Source of the DNA: Vandiemenella viatica
Lineage: Eukaryota > Arthropoda > Insecta > Orthoptera > Morabidae
Reading direction: 5' to 3'
Length of the DNA: 64,000 nt
NCBI GenBank assembly: GCA_031002005.1
Contig: JARYHS010008074.1
Location: 4,968,924-5,032,923 of the forward strand
Below the pieces are notes generated by a model. It was not told where the DNA came from and did no database searches. It was given only the letters and a program-made list of their open reading frames with translations. Each line of letters begins with the position of its first letter. The first letter of the stretch is position 1. A program made the position numbers and the translations under genes. Shown here one piece after another: positions 11,812 to 24,215 of the stretch.

Positions 11812-12345
11812 CATTAATGATGAGGCAAGTCACAGCGATACAAAAGGCAAATAAAGATCAACTAAAACAAGACCACGAGACAAAAAGAAATTTTACAAAA
11901 TGGCAAATCTGGAGAGACAGTCATGGAAGAAACAAACAGATGGGTATCAGACGTAATTAATAAAACACGAAGCCGGAAAAACTAATTTTGTGTAGTCAGT
12001 GCAATTTGAGTAGTCATAAGGGATCATGACAATAGTTTCTTACCGTGGTGTTTTATAGGAGCAAGATAAGAGGCCATAGGGAGAGGGATTGCAACGCAAG
12101 TTCAGTACAGGAACAGAAGAGAAAGTAAACAAATTGGTAAAACTGATTCAGAGCTGGAAGGAGCAGATAGGCAAAAGTAAAAATGATTTCATTGAGTTTG
12201 TGTGTGCCTAGAGTAGGTATAACCATATTGATATGTTGTTGAACTCAGAGGGAGGGGGGTAATTCGTTTCATTCGGTCGGAGTCAGAAGGAATCGCAGGG
12301 AATCAAAACAACTGATAGCATAACAAAGGAATAACTTGTGGGGCA
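11812..12345. other. No gene recognised
   Basis: A purine-rich, AT-rich stretch with no supported gene. It may belong to the decayed Gypsy element that follows. Confidence 0.4.
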
Positions 12346-13560
12346 GTGTATAGTGACAGAACGGTATTGGTGGTAATGAAGGAAGCGAAGAAGCTGTTTA
12401 AAATGCATAGGATGCCTGTCGTATCGATGGGAGCGGATGGCCCCTACGACGAAACTATCGATAGAGTTTTGTTAAATAAACGAAAAGCAGTAGTGCGTTA
12501 TAGAAAACCAGTGGTGCGGCTACAGGGAGTCACTATTAAAATAACTAGTGAGGATAGTGTGAGATTAGATGGACTTCAGTGGCACAGAAAGAGAAAGTGA
12601 GAAGAATCTGCGTGGGAGGACGGATAGAGAAGTTGATGGAAGTAGCCGTAAAGGAAGTCTAAGGACCGAAGTGGTAGTGAAGCAGAGCTTAGAAGAAGGA
12701 GGGATTATGCCTGAAGCGTAGATGGCTGTGCCTTTGGGACCACGTGGTAGCAGAAGAATGTAGATGAAATAGAGGAAAATGCGGGGTGGAAAGTGAGAAC
12801 AGTTGCTGCGACTAGTGATGGGTGGACAAGAGTGAGATTAAGGTGAATTTTTGAAGGATTTAGAATTGAGTCCTTGAGAAAAAGCTAATAGGTTATTACG
12901 TGCCACATATGGTATGTTTCATGTGGAAGAAAGATCGTTGCCACACACCGAAACAGTAGATCATTAGATCTGGATAGAGCCAGGAGCAGTGGAAAGAATA
13001 ATCAACCCGAGACATCGTACGATTCTGAAAAGTCCTAAAAGATCTAAGAAAAGAGACTGAGTGGTTGGTACAAGAATTATATAATCGTACCAAGTCGATA
13101 CGATTGGAATTCGCCGTAATTGATTATCTCAAAGAAGCAAAAGAGACCGGGTGAAAAAAAAGTGGAGAATTGTTATCGCCTACAAGAAGTTGAACGAGAT
13201 AACAATAAATAGTATATCCCCATTGTCAAGTCTACCGGATATAATTGCTACATTGGAGAAGGAATGATTTTCTCTATCCTGCATCAATGAAAAGGATACC
13301 ACCAAATCGAATTTTCACATGCCGATAAGGGTAAAACCACATTTAGCACGTCAAATGTTCGCTGGGAGCTTAAATGTCTATTAATTGGGGTTGACGGACG
13401 CACCTGGGACAGTTCAGAGATCGATGCCGATCGTATTAACGTGGTTAGAGGACATGAAGGCTGAGACATATACCACTCAGTTATGTAGATGCGGTTTAGT
13501 ATAGAGATATCAGAAAAGGATATCCAGCTAGCATAAGTGTCGACAACGCTGAATAAAGTG
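12346..13560 (+). pseudogene. Decayed Gypsy-type retrotransposon pol fragment
   Basis: Between about 13160 and 13520 the plus-strand frames spell a Gypsy reverse transcriptase with gaps. Visible parts are WRIVIAYKKLNEITINSISP, then ISPLSSLPDIIATLE, then a KPHLAR..FAGSLNVY segment and GLTDAPGTVQRSMPIVLT. The YxDD region is not clearly kept. Upstream, an 84-codon ORF at 12346-12600 ends in AVVRYRKPVVRLQG, which resembles the segment just after the Gypsy protease. Order and spacing fit pol. Several stops and frameshifts make this a fossil. No LTRs were found. Confidence 0.55.
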
Positions 13561-14312
13561 GAAATGTCATACCATACAATCAATCACTAAATGTAGATAT
13601 GTATAAAAACTATACCTAATAGCTGACAAGGGAGTTGAAATCTCACGTAGACCACAATAATCGTTATCAACAGTAGAATCCTCCTTCGGAGTTAAATTTG
13701 GTAAGCGTAACAAACGGCGTCACCACAAGCTGACTATATGCAATGCAACATCCTCACGTTTCGATTGTAGATGATGATTGATTATTTTGCTGTCAGTAAT
13801 TCAAAATTTAAACTATCTAAAGAGAAATGTAATGATTTTCTGGTCATTTTGCCATGCGACCAGGACTACAATGACAAACATATTTTCTGGTGTATCAAAT
13901 AAAATATTGTATAAAACATTGTCACGCCTACCAACACCGGGGAGCGTGTTAAATTGATGCAACGTTTCGAAATGCTTGCCTTTATCTTCATATGTAGCGT
14001 CAGGCTCTGGGAATGACCTTTCTTATATAGCCGAAACGATTAACGATTTTCAGTTAAGTCATAGTGCTGAAGGCCTATCTATGTGAAAGCATTGGTACTA
14101 GAGGTATGGTGGGGTGAGTTGAAAATTGAGGAGGGGTGGGTGGTGGGGAGAGTTGACTCGAGATCGAATTGCATGTGTTTGGGGAGGGGGGAAACGTGCG
14201 GAGGAAATATGGTCGGAATGCATTGAGGTACCTCCAGCCGACCCCTTCACCACGCGTACCCCCACTATATCAACGCCACACTAACCACCTTGCTCCTCCT
14301 TACTGTTTCTGA
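13561..14312. other. No gene recognised
   Basis: No supported gene. A G-rich stretch (about 14105-14200) and a short block around 13921-14040 with GTTTCGAAATGC look like repeat tails, but I cannot assign them. Confidence 0.4.
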
Positions 14313-15160
14313 ATGAAGAGGCCTTCGGTGCACGTCACTATGAGGTCACTGGAAAACGTTGTGCCCAACACACCATTTCGGGGTATTAGGGGCAACCCGA
14401 TCGATGCCTTCCCGCTTGAACGATGGGAGGCGCAACTAAGGCCGCGCAACGAAGAGTTGGCGGTGATTGCCGCCGTCACGTACGGGAAGGCCAAGTATCA
14501 CTGGCAAATTTCCGTTACTAATTTCGCAGAGTTCTAGAGGACGCTGTCCGACCGTGAATATGCTGCGCAACGCAACACGTCGACCCGTCGGTATCCAGGG
14601 TCAAAGACGACCGCATACCATTACCCTTGCTGTTATCAGAGGGCTTCTCTAAAGAAGCATACCTCAATATAGTCAAGGAACGCATGTCGCGAAAACCACC
14701 AGAGAGCAGTACCGAGACACCCGATGCGAAAGCGATGGCAAGTCAGCCGACTGCTGTCTCACATCGTCCAGGGCCCTGTGCGGCTGCTCGTGGTCTGCAT
14801 GTCGGGCAACATCGGCGACCTGACGCTGGGCCTGAGGACCTGGTGGCATGGACGGTGCTCCTCGAAGGTCGTGGCATCCACTGCGGTAAAAGCAGGCGGG
14901 GAAGCCACGACGTCTGTTCATCAAGGGACTACCGGTATCTGTGAAGGTGGGAGACAAGCAATAAAGCACCACCAACCGCGATGTCAGCGGGTACGGAGCA
15001 GTGTCGGGTCGTCTTCGGTTTGGCAGCGGAATCTCTCGCAGCCGAGGCACTTGTGAAGAAACGGCTACGACGTGAAAGTCGAGGTCAATAGGAAACGAGC
15101 GGTGGCATAGTAACAGGTGCGGCCTGCAAGACGGACGGACCTGATCCAAGTATAACACCA
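14313..15160 (+). pseudogene. GC-rich degenerate coding region, possibly retroelement gag
   Basis: This block is clearly more GC-rich than its surroundings and keeps open frames on both strands, which suggests former coding DNA. On the plus strand a 74-codon segment (14313-14537) ends with WQISVTNFAEF. Two overlapping frames follow (14627-14944 and 14724-15056). One contains IHCGKSRRGSHDVC near 14876, which loosely resembles a CCHC zinc knuckle. No domain is firm, so the gag idea is a guess. Confidence 0.25.
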
Positions 15161-15436
15161 GCTTGCCATGATGTCACGAATCTCTAATGGTGATGATGAT
15201 TATATGCCCGACACTTTTCAGAAAGATGAAGTCAGTAAGTGACATCGAGACGGCGAATTAAATTGATGCTATACCCCGGTGGGAAGCCCCAGAACATATT
15301 ATACATATTTATTGTTACTGAACAAAAACAAAATAATCATACATTTCTCTCGGATAAATCAATAAATGGTTCTATCGATAAGACATTAAGACAGAATTTA
15401 CGGAAATCAATCATCGTCAGATTTTTAGTCACAACT

Positions 15437-16387
15437 AGGGATGTAATAGATCTCCTCATCCGCAACTTTCGTGTGAAATCCAACATCCACTTCGCATCCG
15501 CAATATTCACTGCTGATGTATTGCGGATGTTTTGTTTACAATGCAATATGTATTATTCCTTTCTCTTTATACGAGATTCTGCCCATCGCATCTTAGCTAA
15601 CATCTACAATAACAGCGAACTAAATAGTGTTATTACCTAAACGACGAATTTACAAGTTTAAACTTGCATGTGAAGTAAAGCGTCTTCTTCACGGTCCAAC
15701 TTGTAGGACATCCTTGTAGAACTACAATAGGATGCGCTCACCCATTCACGCTAGTTAAAGGAGTTCAACAAACTGTTCCAAGCAATCCTTTCCACTCGTA
15801 CGTGGTCGCGACATAGCATGTGCCCTTATAACACACTCGCGGGATTTTTCCTCCAATCATGATCTAACACCATAGCTTGTTGCATAGCAATGACTCGTGT
15901 TGGATGTTTGGGAGTCCCAGCATCGAACACGTCCTGCAAGTAGTTCTCTAAGCCATTTCACGGCCCATCAAGGAACTTCATCGGATAAACCTAGACCCTA
16001 CAAGTGAACGGCAGGTGGCGGGCACGGACGTGTACGGTGGCGTGGCATTGTTCTTAAAGTTTGAATTAATCGAGTTGCGAACCCACATAAGAAAGATTTT
16101 TTTTTTAGACGCGTGCGTCGTTATGTAAATAATTTAATTCACTTGTGAAATCATCCCATGTTTTTTGTTGTTGAAAGATGAGGCAAAAATAAATCATTGT
16201 CGCGGTATTATAAGTAAATAGATCTGAAAAATGTAGAACGTAACATAAAAAAATATAGACCTACTTATTTTGATTTTAACTCTATTTTTAATAAAATATT
16301 ACAATCTAAATAATTATAAATTAATTTTTGCATTTCAGCATCCGCAAAACATCCGCATCCGCAAATATGACTTTAGTTACAGCCCTG
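15437..16387. mobile_element. hAT-like non-autonomous element, decayed
   Basis: The right end, read inward on the minus strand, begins CAGGGCTGTAACTAAAGTC. It continues with repeated GCGGATG words, the pattern of hAT subterminal motifs. The left end near 15437 reads AGGGATGTAATAGATC and is followed by CATCCGCA and CGCATCCGCAATATTC. No 8-bp target duplication was found and the internal region (15640-16320) has no transposase. The left boundary is therefore uncertain. The open frames across it are not protein-like. Confidence 0.4.
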
Positions 16388-16918
16388 CGATTCGAGGGAG
16401 CAGGCAACGGAATAAACCCGCCCGTAGCTAACGTATGTAGGCGCCAGGTTAGTATCGACAAAGCGTTTCAGTATAGATGGCATGACACATATCCAACTGA
16501 TTTAGTAATGAGCTATCAGGGCAATGCGACAATACATGCATTAAGTAGCGTTTTGCGTAATATTGATATAGTGTTGGAGTGGATTTCCGAGGAAGAAAAT
16601 CCGGGAAGGTCCATTGAGGCCAGAACTAAATGAAACACAGTCACAAAGAGGCATACAGTGATTATTCATTAAAATACCATGTTAGCTGGATAAACATTCT
16701 TTCAGATTCCACTATAAAGTCAGCTGCATCTCAAATCCGCGACGGTCTATATTAGTTATGCACATTTACGCTAAACTGAGAGAGCACTTAAGCCAGCGTG
16801 ACCAATTGCAGAATCGTGTCACGCCAAATTAGAGATGTGAAGAGAACTCAAGTTGAGAGAAAAAGGAAATCACGACATAGAGAGAAGGAAAATATCGAAT
16901 GAAGATAAATTTCGAGAT
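16388..16918. other. No gene recognised
   Basis: Nothing supported. A short ORF ending at 16633 starts inside the hAT-like end and has no recognisable domain. The last 14 bases (16905-16918) are the left copy of the target duplication of the next element. Confidence 0.4.
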
Positions 16919-17014
16919 CAGTAATCTTGTTGTAGGCCATGTTCCGCAGTTGTTGCATAAATATTTTTGAATAAAAATCCGTCTTCTAACAACTGTTTTT
17001 AATGACTTTCATCT

Positions 17015-17058
17015 ACCAGACGCGTTTCGCCCTTCTGGAGTGGGGCATCGTCAGTGGC
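17015..17058 (-). ncRNA. Hammerhead-ribozyme-like motif, left arm
   Basis: On the minus strand this reads GCCA then CTGACGA, a GCCC/GGGC hairpin, GAAAC and GCGTC, then TGGT. These match the hammerhead core CUGANGA...GAAA...GUC, with a 4-bp stem I (GCCA/UGGU) and a very short stem III. The stem III sequence ACGCGT is self-complementary. One extra U sits between the core and stem II. Self-cleavage is inferred, not shown. Confidence 0.5.
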
Positions 17059-18060
17059 TATAAATAACATAATATTGTCATCATATTTGTCTATGTGAAT
17101 TATGTACATTAATTATATACATATATTCATATTGTAGTATTGTAATGTCTGTAGATTATTATTCTATATATTGTTTTATGGTATCTGTGTTCAAACATAA
17201 ATTCACTTCTTAATACTAAATTATATGTATGGTTACAATCTTTATGTACATAAACTATACTTACTAAAAATTGTGGCAGCTAGCACATGTCAGTCCGGAA
17301 CAGCACCTTCCGCAACTTTCTGCACCATTGTTTCTGCTACACTTTAGCATTATTACCTTTAATATCACTCACTTCACTCTATGTTGTATAATTTGCTGTT
17401 AAACTGCACTTATTAACTATGTCAAACTAGTTATTGTGTCTACAGCGATGTATTTATTATGTATGTACAGTGGGACCAACCTATTTCTGTTGATTATTGT
17501 TTTGTTCAGTCTATGTTAACATGAAAACCAACACAGCCACTCACAAATCACAAATAATAGATAAGATAATCACAAGAAAGATATAATTTAACATAGACTG
17601 AACAAAACAATAATCAACAGAAATAGGTTGGTACCACTGTACATACATAATAAACACATCGCTGTAGACACAATAACTAGTTTGACGTAGTTAAAAAGTG
17701 CAGTTTAACAGCAAATTATACAACAAAGAGTGAAGTGAGTGATATTAAGGGTAATAATGCTAAAGTGTAGCAGAAACAATGGTGCAGAAAGTTGCGGAAG
17801 GTGCTGTTCCGGACTGACATGTGCTAGCTGCCACAATTTTTAGTAAGTAGATTTTATGTGCATAAAGATTGTAACCATACAGATAATTTAGTATTAAGAA
17901 GTGAATTTACGTTTGAACACAGATACTATAAAACAATATATAGAATAACTATAGCAGATTGAACATACAGGCGTTAAAATTTTAAAGCATGAAGATATGT
18001 GTATAATTAATGTACATAATTCACATAGACAAATATGATGATAATCTTATGTTATTTATA

Positions 18061-18104
18061 GCCACTGACGATGCCCCACTACAGAAGGGCGAAACGCGTC
18101 TGGT
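18061..18104 (+). ncRNA. Hammerhead-ribozyme-like motif, right arm
   Basis: Plus-strand copy of the same motif. The core CTGACGA is at 18064-18070, GAAAC at 18091-18095, and the predicted cleavage is after the GTC ending at 18100. It differs from the left arm only in the stem II loop. Penelope-like elements are known to carry such ribozymes in their terminal repeats. Confidence 0.5.
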
Positions 18105-18169
18105 AGATGAAAGTCAATAAAAAACAGTTGTTAGAAGACGGATTTTTATTCAAAAATAAATTTCGAGAT

Positions 18170-21100
18170 ATTCTGAAGCTAGCAAGCCAACCGAGACAGA
18201 TAAAAGATGTTTGATTCTGAGAGTGTTCGGAGAGGCGAGTGTTTTAACCAATAGTGCGATGGTTGAGGAATTAGTTATTATTTTTTTAATATTTTTATTC
18301 CATGTCCTTCTTATACGAGAGAAGTTGAAACAGGAAAGAAGCCGACTCGCAGAGGAGGAGTTACAACAAGACAAGCTTTTAAAAAGAATGGACGCGAGAC
18401 TCCCGTAGCCTTTTGTTCCTCGTCAGTTCTCGACTTCGGGAGGACACGAGACTGACGGAAAGCTGGGAGCATATCATGCGACCGGATATGAGAGATAAAA
18501 TCTTTATTCTAATTCACAGGGTGACGGTAGACTATGTTGTCAGAGGTGGTTGACTACGTCATAGCTGACAATAAGGTACACAATTTTCCTAATTTTCTAA
18601 AACATTGTTCCTTACCCAATTAATACCCTGACCAAATAGATTTACTTGATAAGAGTCTCTAACCACCGAATAATAAACTGAGAAATTTGCCGTCGAAGTT
18701 GTGTATCATAGTTTAATTCAATTACTTCTGAAAATTACTGTTTATTGAACATAAAAACTAAATTCGCCTTATGTCTGTTGGCCATGTTTAAAAGAATAAG
18801 TTATCAGATTACGACATATTTCGATCATACGTGTTCTGGCATAATTGTTTCAAGCACCCTTTTCAAATATTAATTTGATTAAGTGATAACATACAAAATT
18901 TTCATACATAAATTTTGAATAGTTAACAGTTTCCAGAGCCCTCAAAAATACAGACCACTTAAATAGTCATCATATCTATGAAAGATATTACCAAGGAAGC
19001 AAGTTGGGCGTGCTCAAAATAAAAGAATTAATGAGTTCTGTTTCCAAATATGAGATATGAAACACAGAAATTCGTAAATTTATTAATATATTGTGTCAGA
19101 TAATAAGTGTAAACAGAAACAGGACAAAGATATGATGTATGTTGAGAAAGATATGAGGAGACAAAGAGACTAGCTGATAATAGGACAGAACGATAACTTC
19201 GGGGAGGGGGGATTTCTTTGAAATACTTCGGTTTTTCAGTGTTTATTTATTTTAGATACAACTATTTTCTTTTCATCATTAGGAGCGTAAATTATTTATT
19301 TTGGTTTTTTACAGTAATTTAATTTATCGGGGGTGTTACGTCTCATCGAAGTCGAGTTCATTAAAGGCTAAAAGGAATCATAGGAAAGGAACAGAAGATA
19401 TTCGACCATGGCCTTTTGACGGAACCATCCCAGCATCTGTTTCTACGATTTTCAAGTCACAGAAGGTATAAATACATTTTTGCAGTAACATAATCCATTC
19501 CCCACTCGTCGTGGTTAAAAATTTATGTAAGTACTCGTGAAATTGTTGAATATATGATCTCATGAATGTGTGTTTTAACTGTAACGTACACGAAATACCT
19601 AAATATTTTGAAAGGCGAAATGTTACAGTGATATCGTATGTAGTTGAAGTTATTTCTGTTACTATTATTATTACTGCGCGATTCATTACTAAATGAGGAG
19701 GTATTTGAAAAAATGGCATCACTACAGTAGTGAAAGCCTCCGAACATGAGATGTGGTTAGAGAGGCCTGGAAGGACACTAGCCATCTGAAGAGTTACTCA
19801 GGATAAGATCTGATATTAAACGAAGATGACCATTGCACCACAAGCTAATGCGGTAAAATTCTGGTGATGAAAATGGAGCCTAAAAATGGTAACTAACATA
19901 AATAAGATTCAGACCGTGTGAAGTATTCAAATTTTTCTATTTAAAGCATTTATACGACCGGAGAACGGTGTACGGTTCATTTGTGAAGAAAGCCATAAAT
20001 TAATTTGATAAACTATCGTACGAGATCAAGATTTCAGTTTTAAAAAAGTACCATTTCCTTGTGTGGTAACTGATGGAATTCTGTATGATAAATGGATAGG
20101 AATTTGTACCGATTTATATGATTACCTTTGACACATGTGAGAAAATATTCCTCACAACAGTATCTACGTTGAAGACAAAGGTCCTGTTAAGTGATATACT
20201 TTTCAGGATTGCTCGCCACTCTTCCATTAAGCAGGAAAAAAAAAAAAAGATCTTGTTAACTTTCCATTATTTTGATATATTCTTCAGCAAGACTTCAATC
20301 CTCAGGCCCATGTGGCATTCAACTGGATTATTTCATACTGTTTTGTAGTGGATATAAAGAGGCAACCTGTGAATTTTAAGCCGTCACCAGCGTAGAACGT
20401 GCACAAGTTTAAATCATGAGCCTGACACACTAGCTGGCCTTACTGCAACTTTTAGGCGGCATGACATTAAACCACAGTGTGCTCGGAATATGAAAGTTTC
20501 CCCGCTAAATAAAGGATATTATGGACCTTCTGGATCCAGGATACTGCAGAATCTGCTCTGAGTGCGGTAAAACGAATTTCTGTTAGGTTATCAACGCGTA
20601 AAAGCCTCCTCTCTCTGCGATACCTCCACAGAGATGGGTTGCGATTGTGAGGATTTTTTAATAACGTGAAGGTACTAATCAATATTTGGTGTTTTGAGGT
20701 TACAATAATATGGAAAACAGTAAAATTCCGTCTCGCCAATATCAGAAAAAAGGTTTTAAACTTTGATGACGTCATTGAATCCTAGAGGGGAGGGGAGAAC
20801 ATTGTTATCTTACAACAAATCGTATCTCCTGTTTTAATTTTTATGTCTATTTTAGCTTAGCCTTGATGACGGGAGCTTCGGCCACGGGCAGTGGTTGGTT
20901 AGGTGGCCAGCGGAGGAGGTTACACACATGAATATTATTTTGTTTGGATGAAGCTAACCATTGAAACAATTCTTATTGTGATATTCGTTTTTACATTTTG
21001 GTAGTATTTTAGAAACAATGTTTCGTCTATAATAAAGCTGATCTGGACGTAACGATTGGTAATTCTCACTGAGCCAGAGAGAGCTTGGAGAGGACAGTCT

Positions 21101-22435
21101 CACCAACTGAATACGAACATGGAGTATCGGATGTGCGTGCGTTCTGTAACAGAACACTTACACTACATTCTCGTCGGTGCTCCTTACTCTAATACTGACA
21201 ATGGCAAACGGTGATCAAACTATTAAGAACTGGCAAAACAACTAGATAACTTTCGCCGCTGTTCCAGAAAAGATGCTGTGTCCTAGTATTAAATCACCTA
21301 TGTTTCTGCCGAACTTCTTAGGCCCCTTTCTTGGGCGAATCGCACTTGGATATGTTCTACATTCAACAGTAAGCACAAGTTGTGCCTGGTGAAGCTGTGC
21401 ATCCAAGAACAGCTCGCTCCGTACAAGTAATCTCATAATAGATCTCGGCATTATTCCTGGATCATGGAAAGGAAGTGACCTGTATGGTTAGCAGTCCTAT
21501 TGCTGGGTTCAATTGGTGGCATTGTCCAACCCCAGCTACACCCTAAACTATCAGTTACAAAATATTGTGAGACACCCACTAAGTGCCGGTGAGCGGACTT
21601 TGGTGGTGTGTGTGTGTGTGTGTGTGTGTGCGTGTATCAGTTAGTTTGTATTATGGACTGTAGAACACTTGTTTAACGTACTGCTGTGTGCTTAATCACT
21701 GGTAAAACACTGTGTACTAAGGTACTAACTTTACTTCAGGATGACGTTTCTACCTTGCTTAAGAAACATTATCATCACTTTTTGTAGGCATAGTATTATT
21801 CAGATAAATTACTATTTTCTCAGTAACAATAAAAGGCGTTAATCCGACAAAGAAGCAACGCTAGTCACAGACTAGAAATCTACGAAACTTTGGAAACTGA
21901 TGGCAGTTTCCGTGACTGCATCACATTCTGAACAGCAAATACCGTATCTGTGCTACATGCCAAATTATACGACCGCTGGGATAGTTAAAATACAATCCTC
22001 GCCAACGTAATTACGCCACCTTCAGAACGCAGTAAAACGATTATTAATTCGGATATTGTTGTTATGATTTGGAATTTGAGTGGGTTCACTGCTAATTGCC
22101 ATGAGCGATTATTTAATGAATAGCCACAGTTCTGGAGCACAAAACAATCTTCGGATTCGTAGAAAATGTCCGGAAGTAAAGTTAGATAGTACAAAAAATT
22201 ATTCGTTATTAAACGTGTGCGACGAAGGCCGACTGTAGTCAGTGGCTTAGTCCACACGGATAGTACAATAAACCAACCGGTTAGCTCAATTCAATGCGCC
22301 ACACAAAACGGTAGACGCCAATCGAAACGCGACCTGGGCGCGTCACTAAAAGTTGCCGCGTGCACCACGTCGGACAAAATGGCGGCAGCTACTGCTGCTC
22401 CACAAGAATTCCTTCAGACGAGTCCCTGAGCGCCA
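18170..22435. other. About 4.3 kb with no gene recognised
   Basis: Open frames up to 135 codons occur (for example minus strand 19378-19785), but none shows a conserved domain, and AT-rich composition explains them. A 65-codon ORF at 18211-18408 encodes a hydrophobic stretch then a charged helix and has no partner. A small hairpin lies near 18423-18460 (CGTCAGTTCTCG against CGAGACTGACG). A GT microsatellite lies near 21605-21632. The 3' end abuts the GPCR exon, so some of this may be its 3' UTR or flank. Confidence 0.5.
21605..21632. repeat. GT dinucleotide microsatellite
   Basis: An almost pure run of about 13 GT units. Confidence 0.85.
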
Positions 22436-22822
22436 CTAGACGCCGGTATTGTTGAAGATATAGGATACGGACGTGTTGTCGGGCCGTCGCGTCGACGAGT
22501 TGTTGTTATTGTTGTTGTTGTTGAAAGACTTGCGCACGCTGGAGCCGGACAGTGCCACCGTCTCGTAGTAGCGCAGGCGGCCGCAGCAGCGCCTCGAGCG
22601 CAAAATGGCGGCGAAGCCCCGCCGAAACTTGTTGTTGAAAAAGGCGTACAGCAATGGATTGATGCAAGAGTTGGAGGCGCCCAACCACTGAGCTACCGGC
22701 GTCGCCACGGGCAACGCACTGTCCTCCCAAGACGCCAGAGCGCCGCCCAGCTTGATGCGGGCGAAGATGACGTACAGCGGCAACCACGAGAAGGCGAACA
22801 GGATAACAACCACGACCAGCAT
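22436..22822 (-). CDS. Last coding exon of a rhodopsin-family (peptide-type) GPCR
   Basis: This exon encodes TM6, extracellular loop 3, TM7 and the cytoplasmic tail of a plasma-membrane G-protein-coupled receptor. TM6 reads VVVILFAFSWLPLYVIFA, a variant of the CWxP motif. TM7 contains SNSCINPLLYAFFNNKF, the NPxxY motif. Helix 8 follows (FRRGF), then a tail with an asparagine run of about eight residues. The exon begins right after a splice acceptor (TGTTTCAG on the minus strand) in phase 0 and ends at its own stop, giving 128 residues. Family resemblance is to neuropeptide receptors, but I cannot name the ligand. Upstream exons (TM1-5) lie to the right, outside what I could find here, so a long intron is expected. 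Alternatively it is a retained exon of a disrupted gene. Confidence 0.85.
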   Translation of the reverse strand: MLVVVVILFAFSWLPLYVIFARIKLGGALASWEDSALPVATPVAQWLGASNSCINPLLYAFFNNKFRRGFAAILRSRRCCGRLRYYETVALSGSSVRKSFNNNNNNNNSSTRRPDNTSVSYIFNNTGV

Positions 22823-22876
22823 CTGAAACACCACAATACATCCAAACTACTCAACAGACTATATGGTATATTGTGG

Positions 22877-24215
22877 TGTGACAGCGTCACCCACAATGAA
22901 TATAATTAAATTGTTATTAATTATATTCATAAATTTTTTATGATATTCAAATTTATTAATTTATTAAAATCTAGTGACATGTAAATAGCGTAAATAGTGA
23001 GGGTTGTATGGATAAATTAAACATATGTTAAACCAGGGCAGCCGAAAGTATAGTTTGTTGTAGATTTAATTTTCTGTAAAGCTCAGGGCTCAGAAAGGTA
23101 GTGAATATTGAAGGCTGGAACCGCCATTTTTCGGATGGTTGAGAGTGGAACAATGGGGACCTCTCCGACCGGGCGGCGCCACAGCCTCACAACGGATATC
23201 TCCCGTTAGCGGGGCGCTGACCTTACCAACCCCGGCGACTGTCCTGAAGGCCAGGCAGGAAAACGCGCGGAGGGAGGCGGCGAATGCGAGGCATGATATC
23301 AAACACGTGACGACGGAAATGTGTAGATAGCCAATCATGAACATTTATTGGGGTCTACAGTACTAATTCAAGGGTGTTTTGTTACATGTGGAGTGGCAAC
23401 TTTCCGAAGAAGAAGCCATCTTAGAGACACTTGCAGCCTGGACGAGGAGATGAACAGACGTGTCAGCCGACACGCTCTCGTCTGATGATCATTGTACGAT
23501 TGTGATCATTCTTGCTTTGGGAAGCGAGATGTTGAGTGGCATGCCTGCCATTTTCTGGAAGTTATCCTAATAACGCGGTCATATCCGCTTATTTGGTTTC
23601 CACAGCTGCAGTGACATTGTATGTCACGCTCCATCACGTCGATGACTTTATGGTAATGTACCGGATACTGACGGTCACTATTCATTGGATTTTAACGGAC
23701 TTGTGAGCCCTTAAGTGGTTCTGGGATAAGACTTCGCTCCCGTCATTCACTACTGAGCTAGCTGGATTTATATTTCACTTTAAATTTTCAAGCATCTTGT
23801 TATTTGTAAATTCATTTTGATGCTTTTCTTTCATTTTATACGGCGCCCCTGGGATTTTCCTTTATTACAGTATAATGTTAGCTTCAATTTGATGGCCTGT
23901 GTTGCCACGTTGTTCCATGTTAACTTTGCTGTTTTTATTATTTGTTGAAATATTTCAATTCAGTTTTGTTTGCTTTCACCGGCGGATTGTAAACGGCGGG
24001 TATTGCTTGTTTTTGCTGATCTAATTGTGATTAACGTAAAGTTAATTATTACCCGGCCTTGTAAAAGCCATAAGACCCAATAAACTAGATATTGTTTTTT
24101 GTCTAATATTCATGGTTCTAGTTCAACCTTCATTCTTCATTATATACTTTAAATGTTTTTCATTTTTCAGAATTATTAATAATAATTCCCCCCTCCCTTT
24201 TTATGTAATTGATGC
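22877..24215. repeat. 1.35-kb dispersed repeat, copy A
   Basis: It is homologous along its whole length to 61374-62727. Shared blocks include TGACAG then CCACAATGAATAT at the left, GGCGCCCCTGGGATT near 23842, and ACCCGGCCTTGTA near 24050. An AATAAA signal follows near 24080, then CATGGTTCTAGTTCA and a CCCCCCTCCCT tract near 24187. Identity is moderate. It ends in a poly-purine/pyrimidine tract and has a polyadenylation-like signal, which suggests a solo LTR, but class and exact ends are uncertain. It sits inside the expected intron of the GPCR. Confidence 0.6.

Larger units (their letters stand above)
16919..18155. mobile_element. Palindromic Penelope-like element remnant with two inverted terminal repeats
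   Basis: Two arms of about 560 bp (16960-17520 and 17588-18155) are near-perfect reverse complements around a spacer of about 67 bp. The whole unit is flanked by a 14-bp direct duplication ATAAATTTCGAGAT at 16905-16918 and 18156-18169, which marks it as one inserted unit. Each arm contains the block GGGCGAAACGCGTCTGG next to CTGACGATGCCCC, which is typical of arthropod Penelope-like terminal repeats. No reverse transcriptase or GIY-YIG endonuclease is present, so it would depend on another copy. Confidence 0.6.

Noticed and set aside
13921..14040. Second hammerhead/Penelope-like tail
   Set aside because: There is GTTTCGAAATGC text, but no CTGANGA core or pairing arms could be found.
15239..15640. 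133-codon ORF as a gene
   Set aside because: It runs through the terminal and subterminal repeats of a hAT-like element, so it is chance reading of repeat DNA.
18211..18408. Harbinger-like N-terminus next to the palindrome
   Set aside because: Only a hydrophobic then charged pattern is shared. The WVH and FRMS signatures are missing.
19378..19785. 135-codon minus-strand ORF
   Set aside because: No domain, no supporting neighbours, and it overlaps another open frame on the same strand. Left as unannotated intergenic DNA.
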